A stretch of 64,000 nt of DNA from Streptomyces vietnamensis. Its GTDB lineage: Bacteria; Actinomycetota; Actinomycetes; Streptomycetales; Streptomycetaceae. Of this stretch, positions 57,862 to 64,000 are shown piece by piece. Position 1 is the stretch's first letter, and each line of letters begins with the position of its first letter. The notes under the pieces are model-generated. The model made no database searches. It was not told where the DNA came from and saw only the letters and a list, made by a program, of their open reading frames with translations. The translations under genes were made by a program, and so were the position numbers. Location of the stretch: contig NZ_CP010407.1 in NCBI RefSeq assembly GCF_000830005.1, positions 3,577,001-3,641,000 on the forward strand. Reading direction: 5' to 3'.

Positions 57862-60249
57862 TCAGCCCACTCGGGTGAGCTTCTTGTCGAAGCCTGGCTC
57901 CACCAGGTCCGTCTGGAGGGCGACCGGGGAGCTGACCTTGCCGGCGCCCGTACCGATCGACACCTGACCGACGACGTCGCCCGCCTTGCCCGCGTGCGGG
58001 ACGGCCTTGCCGCCGTCCGTGAGCTCCAGCTTCACCTCGAGGCCCGGCCAGCCGACCGCCTTGAGCTCCTTGGTCGCGACCACCGGGGTGTGGCCGCCCA
58101 GGCCGTCGTCCACGTAGCCCAGGACCTGGCCCTTCTTGACCACGGCCGCCGAGGTGACGTCCTTCTGGGCCTGCTGGATCAGCTTGAGGCTGTTGTCGAT
58201 GGCCAGCTGCAGCTTGTCGATGAGCAGCTTGGCGTCCTTCGCCCCCATGACGATGCCGAGGATGCGGCGGTTCTGGCCGTCGACGACGGTGTTCGCCGCC
58301 CAGAGCAGGTTGCCGCCGGCCGGGGTGGAGGAGCCGGTCTTGATGCCGCTCACACCCGGGTGGAGCAGGATGTTGTTGTTGTTCTCGATCCGGCCGGGGA
58401 TGCCGTCCACCGTCACGTTCGGCATGTTCACGATCTCGCGGAACACGTCGTACTGCATGACCGCCTTCGCCAGCTTCAGCTGGTCCTGCGGGGTCGACAT
58501 GGTGCTGTCGAGCAGGCCGGACGGGTCCGTGTACGTGGACTGGGTCATGCCCAGGTCCTTCGCGGCGGCGTTCATCTTCTCGACGAACGCGGCCTCCGAA
58601 CCGGCGTCCCAGCGCGCGAGCAGCCGGGCCACGTTGTTCGCGGAGGGGATCATCAGGAGCTCCAGGAGCTCCTTCTCCGTGTAGGTCTGGCCCTCCTGGA
58701 CCGGCGCCGTCGACTCCGAGTCGTGCTTCGCCTGGTCGGCGGCCTTCTTGTCGATCGTGATCTCGGGCCCCTGCTGCTTCCCCTTGATCGGGTGGTCGCG
58801 GAGGATCAGGTACGCGGTCATCGTCTTGGTCACGGACGCGATCGGGGCCGGCTTCTGCGCCCCGTACGTGCCCATGGAACCGACGCCCTCGACCTCGACG
58901 GCGCCCTGGCCCTCGCCCGGCCACGGCATGTTCAGCCGACCGCCCTCGAAGGTGAACGTCGGCGCGGCCGACAGCGTGAGGGCGGGCGCGGGCAGCGGGC
59001 GGACCATCTGCACGATCGCAAAGACGATCAGGAGGAGCAGGACCAGCGGGGTCCAGATCCGCACCCGTCTCAGGGTCGTCCGCAGGGCGCTCGGCGGCGG
59101 GGGCGGGGTGTTCGTCAGCTCCGCGAGCAGGTCGAGCGGCGGCAGCGGCGGCAACGGCTGCTGCCGGGTCCGCTCCGGCTCGGAGAGCGCCGATCGCGAC
59201 GGTACGGGGGCGGGCGCAGGCGCGGCCGCCGCCTTGGGCTCGGGCGCCTTGGGGGCCTCGGGGGCCTTGGGCGCCTTGGGGGCCTCCGTCGGGGCGGCGG
59301 AGGCCTTGGCGGCCTCCTGTGCCGCCTTCTCGGCCTTCTCGGCCTTCTCGGCCTTCTGCTCGGCGGGGATGTCGGGACGCAGCGCGCGGAAGACGCTGGT
59401 GCGCTCGCTGTCGGAGTCCGCGGTCAGAGACGACGGGAGCTTCAGGGCGGTCGTCGGCTGGTCCACGACGGGCGGCCGGACCATCTTGAACATGGTCGTC
59501 GGCTGGTCGACGGGCTCCTTGTCCGGCCCCTCGCCCGACTCCCCGTCCGATTCCTCGCCCGACTCCCCGTCCGATTCCTCGTCCGACTCCTCGTCCTCGG
59601 CGGAGTCCGAGGTCGCCTCGGGCTCCGCCGGCTCCTCACCGGCGGCGGGCTTCCGCGCGGCGAACCAGGACGCGGAGGGCGCCTTGTCCTCGACGGGCTC
59701 CTCGGGCTCTTCGGTCGGCTCCTCGGCCGACTCCTCGGCCGACTCCTCGGTCGGCTCGCCGTCGGACTCGTCGTCAGACTCGCCGTCCGCGTCCTCGGGC
59801 CCGTCACCCGGCTCGTCGTCCTGCGGCTCGTCCTCGACCTCGGAGTCGTCCGCCTCGGTCTCGTCCTCGGGCTCGCCGTCGGCCTCCGGCTCGTCCTCGC
59901 CCTCGGGCTCCTCGGTCGACTCCTCGGGCTCCTCCGCCGTCGCGACCCACGCCGCCACAGCCGTCTTCAGACGGTCGCCCTCCGGCTCCGACTCCGACGC
60001 CGACTTCGGCTCCGACTTCGGCTCCGGATCCGACGCCGGCTCGACCGCCGCCGGCTCGTCGTCCTCCGGCGTGCGCGGGGCCAGGGTCTTGAACACGGCC
60101 GTCGGCTGGTCCACCTGAACCGCCGAGGACGACGCGGCGTCTGACTCACGGAGCACGGAAAGCCGAGGATCCCGGCCGCCGCCGCCCGAGGCCGCCGTCT
60201 CCTGAGACGACCCCTGCTGCTCCGCCTTGTCGGGGGACTCGCCCGCCAC
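57862..60249 (-). CDS. D-alanyl-D-alanine carboxypeptidase (PBP5-type) with very long acidic cytosolic domain
   Basis: 795 residues. The C-terminal 390 residues form a class A low-molecular-weight PBP: SxxK (ASVTKTMT, about 470), SxN (PSANNVARLL, about 536) and KTG (GIKTGSSTP, about 636). One membrane span at about 400-420 separates it from roughly 395 disordered residues, very rich in Glu/Asp/Ser, with four copies of a short motif (DQPTAVFK at 47-54, DQPTTMFK, DQPTTALK and a variant TSVFRAL). It trims peptidoglycan stems. GTG at 60249 has GGAGGAGG upstream; an ATG at 60270 precedes that site. Confidence 0.9.
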   Translation of the reverse strand: MAGESPDKAEQQGSSQETAASGGGGRDPRLSVLRESDAASSSAVQVDQPTAVFKTLAPRTPEDDEPAAVEPASDPEPKSEPKSASESEPEGDRLKTAVAAWVATAEEPEESTEEPEGEDEPEADGEPEDETEADDSEVEDEPQDDEPGDGPEDADGESDDESDGEPTEESAEESAEEPTEEPEEPVEDKAPSASWFAARKPAAGEEPAEPEATSDSAEDEESDEESDGESGEESDGESGEGPDKEPVDQPTTMFKMVRPPVVDQPTTALKLPSSLTADSDSERTSVFRALRPDIPAEQKAEKAEKAEKAAQEAAKASAAPTEAPKAPKAPEAPKAPEPKAAAAPAPAPVPSRSALSEPERTRQQPLPPLPPLDLLAELTNTPPPPPSALRTTLRRVRIWTPLVLLLLIVFAIVQMVRPLPAPALTLSAAPTFTFEGGRLNMPWPGEGQGAVEVEGVGSMGTYGAQKPAPIASVTKTMTAYLILRDHPIKGKQQGPEITIDKKAADQAKHDSESTAPVQEGQTYTEKELLELLMIPSANNVARLLARWDAGSEAAFVEKMNAAAKDLGMTQSTYTDPSGLLDSTMSTPQDQLKLAKAVMQYDVFREIVNMPNVTVDGIPGRIENNNNILLHPGVSGIKTGSSTPAGGNLLWAANTVVDGQNRRILGIVMGAKDAKLLIDKLQLAIDNSLKLIQQAQKDVTSAAVVKKGQVLGYVDDGLGGHTPVVATKELKAVGWPGLEVKLELTDGGKAVPHAGKAGDVVGQVSIGTGAGKVSSPVALQTDLVEPGFDKKLTRVG

Positions 60250-60381
60250 CGTGCCTCCTCCATGCGTCATACGTACGTCCGAACCGTCTACCAGTGTCCT
60301 GTGTGAACCCCTTGGCTCCCGTGCTAGACGAGAACGACATACCTGCCGGTTCCCGGATGAACCACCCAGGCGCTCTCGACA

Positions 60382-60415
60382 GATGAATGTGAGAGGGGTC
60401 ACCCTGTCATTCATC
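60382..60415. promoter_or_regulatory. GATGAATG/CATTCATC inverted repeat before the GPP34 gene
   Basis: GATGAATG at 60382-60389 and CATTCATC at 60408-60415 are perfectly complementary 8-base arms separated by 18 bases that include AGAGGGG. It ends 18 bp before the GPP34 start, so it may be an operator or a leader hairpin hiding the ribosome-binding region. Confidence 0.4.
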
Positions 60416-60432
60416 CACGCGGGGAGGCATGG

Positions 60433-61131
60433 ATGGGCAGGAGCCGCAGAACTATTCCGGAAGAGCTTCTGTTGCTCGCTCTGGACCCGACCACGGGTAC
60501 CACAGCGCAGCCGCAGTCGCTCGACCTCGGTCTGGCCGGAGCACAGCTAGTGGAGCTGGCTCTGGCAGGCCGGATAGCCCCTGACGGGGATCGTATCGCC
60601 GTGGTGATGCCACGGCCGACCGGAGATCCGACACTGGACTCCGCACTGGAACTGCTGCGCAGGCGCGGCAGCCCGGTTCGGGCCGTCCACTGGATCGGCG
60701 GGCCCCGGCTGGGGCTCCGTCAGACGTATCTCTCGCATCTGGAGCGATGCGGCATGGTGCATGCCGTGGAGGGCCAGATGTGCGGGGTGTTGCCGACGAC
60801 TCGCTACCAGGCGACGGACACGGCGATCAGTCGGGAGATTCGTGCCCGGCTGGACAGTGCGATCCGCACCGGCGTACCGCCGGACCCGCGGACCGCGGCG
60901 CTCGCCGCGCTGGCCCACGCGGTCGGTCTCGGCAAGCACCTGTACCCCGGCAACGAAGGACGGTCGTCGCGGTCCCGGCTGCGCGACCTGATCCGGCACG
61001 ACCCCATGGGCGGACTCGTGGCGCACGCCGTGATGGACGTCCAGAACGGTGCGGCGGCGCAGCCGCGCCGGAGCGCCGCGGGCGTCCCGGCGCAGCCTCG
61101 CGGCAGCATGGCCCGCGCGGCCGTGCACTGA
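60433..61131 (+). CDS. GPP34 (GOLPH3/Vps74)-family protein
   Basis: 232 residues. RRTIPEELLLLALDPTTGT and AGAQLVELALAGRIAPDGD, then LDSALELLRRRG and TYLSHLERCGMV, are the conserved segments of the GOLPH3/GPP34 fold, which in eukaryotes binds phosphatidylinositol-4-phosphate at the Golgi. Streptomyces have several copies with unknown roles, often near regulators or sporulation genes. The tail (AAAQPRRSAAGVPAQPRG) is low complexity. Start ATG at 60433 (GGGGAGG upstream). Confidence 0.88.
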   Translation: MGRSRRTIPEELLLLALDPTTGTTAQPQSLDLGLAGAQLVELALAGRIAPDGDRIAVVMPRPTGDPTLDSALELLRRRGSPVRAVHWIGGPRLGLRQTYLSHLERCGMVHAVEGQMCGVLPTTRYQATDTAISREIRARLDSAIRTGVPPDPRTAALAALAHAVGLGKHLYPGNEGRSSRSRLRDLIRHDPMGGLVAHAVMDVQNGAAAQPRRSAAGVPAQPRGSMARAAVH

Positions 61132-61245
61132 CGCTCGCGCGACGAGCGGCATCGAGCACCGAGCACCGAGCACCACGAACCCGGCACCAAGAACCACCCA
61201 GCAGCACCGAGTACCACCGAGTACCCCTGGAACCATCCCGGGAGC

Positions 61246-61292
61246 CGCACAGGTGTGCGGGGCGGTCTGGACGGCCGCCCCGCACATGTGCG
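61246..61292 (+). terminator. Strong hairpin after the GPP34 gene
   Basis: TGTGCGGGGCGG pairs with CCGCCCCGCACA and the outer CGCACA with TGTGCG across a two-base bulge (61246-61292), with a nine-base loop. Just before it are three 7-bp CGAGCAC repeats (61153-61173) and related degenerate repeats in a 259-bp gap. Confidence 0.75.
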
Positions 61293-61390
61293 TTGTCCTG
61301 GTTTCCCAGCGCGCACCCGGTCATTGGTGGCAGTCTGCCAAGCGGTAGATACTCACAGCTACGCAGCAGACAGCCGGAGGTGCAGTTTCC

Positions 61391-62251
61391 GTGGCGTCCA
61401 ACGTCAACCCCACCGTCAGGCGACGCCGATTGGGCCAGGAGCTGCGCAAGCTCCGCGAGGCGAAGAACATGACGGCCGAGCAGGTCGCCGAGCGTCTCCT
61501 CGTCTCCCAGTCCAAGATCAGCCGGCTGGAGAACGGCCGTCGCTCCATCAGCCAGCGTGACGTCCGGGACCTGTGCGGCGTGTACGAGGTCGACGACGAG
61601 CGCATGGTCGACTCCCTCATGCAGATGGCCAAGGACTCGCGCCAGCAGGGCTGGTGGCACGCCTTCGGCGACATCCCGTACAGCGTCTACATCGGTCTGG
61701 AGACGGACGCGGAGAGCCTGCGGATGTACGAGTCGCAGATCATCCCCGGACTGCTCCAGACCCCCGCGTACGCGGAGGCCGTGATCTCCGGGGCGATGCC
61801 GGAGTCGACGCCCGCGGAGATCGAGAAGCGGGTCACGGTGCGGACCCGCCGTCAGGAGCGGATCCGGGACGAGGAGCGTCCGCTGCGCCTGTGGGCGGTG
61901 ATCGACGAGGGCGCGCTGCACCGGATCGTGGGCAGCAGGCAGCTGATGGTCGACCAGCTGGAGCACCTGATCGAGCAGTCGCACCTGCCGCACGTCACCG
62001 TGCAGGTGATCCCGTTCGAGATGGGCGCGCACCCGGGGATCAGCGGACAGTACTCGATCCTGGAGTTCCCGGACACCTCGGACTCCAGCGTCGTGTACAT
62101 CGAGGGCGTGACGAGCGATCTGTACCTGGAGAAGGCGCAGGACGTCGGCAAGTACTCCGTGATGTACGAGCACCTCAGGGCGCAGGCGCTGAACGTCGAC
62201 CAGACGCGGGAGTTCATCGCGAAAATGGCGAAGAAGCACGCCCAGGGATGA
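61391..62251 (+). CDS. XRE-family HTH regulator with DUF5753 domain
   Basis: 286 residues, GTG start. Residues 10-75 form an XRE HTH (RRLGQELRKLREAKNMTAEQ, LLVSQSKISRLENGRRSIS). The C-terminal DUF5753 part contains YESQIIPGLLQTPAYAEAVI, RRQERI and HPGISGQYSILEFPD, the typical actinobacterial layout. Such genes come with a small DUF397 gene, here 62431-62631, and belong to the WhiJ/AbaA-type developmental regulatory pairs; the target is unknown. Confidence 0.92.
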   Translation: MASNVNPTVRRRRLGQELRKLREAKNMTAEQVAERLLVSQSKISRLENGRRSISQRDVRDLCGVYEVDDERMVDSLMQMAKDSRQQGWWHAFGDIPYSVYIGLETDAESLRMYESQIIPGLLQTPAYAEAVISGAMPESTPAEIEKRVTVRTRRQERIRDEERPLRLWAVIDEGALHRIVGSRQLMVDQLEHLIEQSHLPHVTVQVIPFEMGAHPGISGQYSILEFPDTSDSSVVYIEGVTSDLYLEKAQDVGKYSVMYEHLRAQALNVDQTREFIAKMAKKHAQG

Positions 62252-62335
62252 TCGCCCCGGCGCGGGTGAGGCACGGTACACCGGGCGATCGTTCCCACGG
62301 AAGCACAGCTGGAATATGCCACTCGGACGTGTGAA

Positions 62336-62362
62336 CGCCGGTCCCGTCGGACGGGACCGGCG
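62336..62362 (+). terminator. Perfect 12-bp stem between the HTH and DUF397 genes
   Basis: CGCCGGTCCCGT (62336-62347) and ACGGGACCGGCG (62351-62362) with a CGG loop. It lies between the HTH stop and the small gene, so read-through control of the downstream gene is possible. Confidence 0.75.
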
Positions 62363-62430
62363 AGTAGCGTCGATCACGCCATCAAGAACGTTGGCGCGAC
62401 ACACTACTCGGCAGAACCGGAGTGAGCAGC

Positions 62431-62631
62431 ATGGCGATTATTCAGGGCGGTACGGACACCTGGACGAAGTCCTCGTACTCGGGTGGGAACGGGGCCTGCG
62501 TCGAAGTGAAGTCCCCGGTCGTGGCCGCGATCGCGGTGCGTGACTCCAAGGCGCCCGAGGGCCCGTCCCTCTCTTTCGGTCCGGGATCGTGGAACGCCTT
62601 CGTCGGCGAGGTGAGCAACGGGGCCCTCTGA
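62431..62631 (+). CDS. DUF397-family small protein
   Basis: 66 residues. WTKSSYSGGNGACVEV, then VAVRDSKAPEGPSLSFGPGSW-type segments and a final FVGEV are the DUF397 family signature. The family accompanies XRE/DUF5753 regulators in Actinobacteria and is thought to be the antagonist or partner of the HTH protein. ATG at 62431 has GGAG eight bases upstream; GTG at 62422 in the same frame is an alternative. The 180-bp gap upstream contains the perfect hairpin. Confidence 0.93.
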   Translation: MAIIQGGTDTWTKSSYSGGNGACVEVKSPVVAAIAVRDSKAPEGPSLSFGPGSWNAFVGEVSNGAL

Positions 62632-62737
62632 GCCCCGGTGCGCGCACGCCGTCACCAGCAGTACGAATGAGCCCTCTCGACCGGTCCGCCGTCCTGGCCG
62701 AGGGGGCTCGGCCTTTGCCCCCGGGAACCGGACGGGC

Positions 62738-63571
62738 CTACCGCAGCTCATCCACGTAGCGGTCCGTCCCCGGGACCGTCGGGATGAACGGAGCCACGAG
62801 CTCCACCCGGCCTCCCCCGTCCCCCAGGGACTCCAGGTCCGCGAAGTGCTCCGTCCAGCACGCGCGGGGGTCCTCCTCGAGGAACCACAGCAGGGTCAGC
62901 CGGGTGTCGACGCCCTCGACCTGCTTCACGTACGTCATGCGGTCGCCGGGCAGCGGGGTCGGCCGGAAGACCGTCACCATCGCCGCCGGTGAGCCGGCGA
63001 GGCGGCGGGGCAGTTCCCGGGTGCGGAGGCGGTCGAGCAGTTCCGCCCGCTCCTCCGGGCCCTCCGCGTCGATCACCTGGAGGATCAGGCCGGCGTAGGG
63101 GTGGTCGAGGGCGTGGAAGTCGCGCGGGCCGGTGGCCCCGTCGCGGTAGACGGTCGCCTCGTGGTCCTGGAACGAGGTGAAGACGTGGGTCCGCTCGTGG
63201 TGGACCCGGGAGTCCCGGTTGAGGCGCTTGTTGATGCCGACGGTCCACTTCATGTGGTCGTCGTAGCGGCCCTCGGTGATCCAGTACGTGGACAGGTAGC
63301 AGCCGGCGGTGACCGGCCGGGCGACGGCGGACTTCTCGGGGACGCGGAGCTCCTGGAGCTCGCGGGTGGCGACCCAGCGCCGGCCGGCGTACATCCAGGG
63401 CATGGCCATGGCGCCCGCGTAGTAGTGGTCGTCCTCGTACCAGCGGTTGTACGCGTGCTCGTGGCCCGGATGCGGTTCCACCATGGTGATCAGCGCGTGG
63501 CCGGGACGCACGCCGTACGGCCCGACGGCGGCCAGCTCCGCGTACGTCTCGCTGCGGGTCTCCTCGCTCAC
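62738..63571 (-). CDS. EthD-like/dimeric alpha-beta-barrel protein
   Basis: 277 residues, two ferredoxin-like repeats. HALITMVEPHPGHEHAYNRWYEDDHYYAG in the first half and the parallel ILQVIDAEGPEERAELLDRL and LTLLWFLEEDPRACWTEHF in the second half fit the dimeric alpha-beta barrel (EthD/NIPSNAP-like) fold. No catalytic set is obvious. It is divergent from the SDR gene at 63665, which suggests co-regulation in a catabolic or oxidative pathway. Assignment is by fold pattern only. Confidence 0.7.
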   Translation of the reverse strand: MSEETRSETYAELAAVGPYGVRPGHALITMVEPHPGHEHAYNRWYEDDHYYAGAMAMPWMYAGRRWVATRELQELRVPEKSAVARPVTAGCYLSTYWITEGRYDDHMKWTVGINKRLNRDSRVHHERTHVFTSFQDHEATVYRDGATGPRDFHALDHPYAGLILQVIDAEGPEERAELLDRLRTRELPRRLAGSPAAMVTVFRPTPLPGDRMTYVKQVEGVDTRLTLLWFLEEDPRACWTEHFADLESLGDGGGRVELVAPFIPTVPGTDRYVDELR

Positions 63572-63664
63572 TCCCGTACCCCTTCCGCATGTCTTCCCTT
63601 GTCGGTGACAGCCACCTACTCTGACGGACCGTCAGATGCTTGACCAGGGTCGAGGAGGGTCCGA

Positions 63665-64000
63665 ATGCTGCTCCAGGGGAAGACGGTCGTCGTGTCGGGG
63701 GTCGGCGCCGGGCTCGGGCACCGGATCGCGGAGACGGTGGTGCGGGACGGGGGCCACGCGGTGCTCGGCGCGCGCACCGGGGCCAACCTCGCCAAGTCCG
63801 CGGCCGAGATCGACCCGGAGGGGCGCCGTACCGCGTACCGGGTCACGGACATCACCGACGAGGAGCAGTGCGAGGCGCTGGCCGCGCTCGCCGTGGAGCG
63901 GTTCGGCGGGATCGACGCGGTGGTGCACGTGGCCGCCTGGGACTCCTACTTCGGGGGTCTTGAGGACGCGGACTTCGCGACCTGGCAGGGGGTGCTCGAC
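63665..64000 (+). CDS. Short-chain dehydrogenase/reductase, N-terminal part
   Basis: The first 112 residues are in the window and the gene runs off the right edge. VVVSGVGAGLGHRIAETVVRDG is the NAD(P) Rossmann motif (TGxxxGxG-type), VHVAAWDSY stands at the NNAG position and SYFGGLEDADFATWQGVLD is typical. The catalytic Ser-Tyr-Lys lies outside. It is divergent from the alpha-beta-barrel gene with a 93-bp gap that includes CTGACGGACCGTCAG (63620-63634), a palindrome of the TetR type. Confidence 0.85.
   Translation, partial: MLLQGKTVVVSGVGAGLGHRIAETVVRDGGHAVLGARTGANLAKSAAEIDPEGRRTAYRVTDITDEEQCEALAALAVERFGGIDAVVHVAAWDSYFGGLEDADFATWQGVLD

Noticed and set aside
57802..60144. 780-residue plus-strand open frame opposite the carboxypeptidase gene
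   Set aside because: Leu/Arg/Gly repeats arise from the acidic Glu/Asp codons on the other strand; no domain.

Overview
The window is about 73% GC, with strong third-position GC bias, GTG starts, stop/start overlaps and actinobacterial gene families (SepX, HrdD, DUF6227, DUF397/DUF5753 pairs, a GPP34 protein). It is a Streptomyces, or very close relative, chromosome segment, mostly conserved core with one clear accessory block.

Left edge (1-3.1 kb): a truncated flavin monooxygenase divergent from a MerR regulator with two matching dyads between them, then exonuclease III and two GNAT acetyltransferases. From 3.37 to 17.14 kb runs a 12-gene, one-direction, largely translationally coupled biosynthetic operon. 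It encodes a TauD-like Fe/2-oxoglutarate dioxygenase, an AurF-like diiron oxygenase with all seven metal ligands, a KamA-like radical-SAM aminomutase homologue, an enolase-superfamily epimerase with an extra GNAT-like tail, an Ldh2-type dehydrogenase, two ATP-grasp ligases, a FemAB/GNAT-like protein, a class IV aminotransferase, an unrecognised helical protein, an MFS exporter and an FMN 2-hydroxyacid oxidase. There is no NRPS or PKS. The logic is a modified amino acid joined into a small peptide by ATP-grasp chemistry and exported. I do not recognise the product, and this is the best candidate for an undescribed system. The operon ends at a near-perfect hairpin beside the 3' end of tRNA-Ala(CGC).

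17.5-23.3 kb is a core minus-strand cluster, galU - glp (moeA-like) - moaC - mog-like - rimJ-like - sepX, linking molybdopterin-type proteins to the SepX/GlpR cell-division membrane protein; a 5-formyl-THF cyclo-ligase diverges from galU. 23.3-34 kb holds a penicillin-acylase-family enzyme, a K+/H+ antiporter that appears to use a CTG start, an MFS protein, an FmdB zinc ribbon, methylthioadenosine phosphorylase, an SAF-domain secreted protein, mscL, two small proteins and LtrA. 34.2-38.7 kb holds an AfsR-like SARP regulator with 10-11 bp spaced repeats in front of the next SDR gene, then a P1 peptidase.

38.8-54.8 kb: DUF6227, a glycosyltransferase, a secreted collagen-like protein, two DHA2 efflux pumps (one beside a WYL regulator, one beside a TetR regulator), sigma factor hrdD with a sigma-R-type promoter, a questin-oxidase-like protein, a DODA dioxygenase/MarR pair, an M6 metalloprotease and an acyl-CoA ligase. 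55-64 kb: a structured-RNA candidate before tRNA-Arg(CCT), two membrane proteins, a D,D-carboxypeptidase with a very long acidic cytosolic domain, GPP34, an HTH/DUF397 pair, a ferredoxin-fold protein and a truncated SDR.

Several tandem arrays (30, 27, 15 and 23 bp periods), three of them directly at gene ends, and a 209-bp nested palindrome are the notable non-coding structures.
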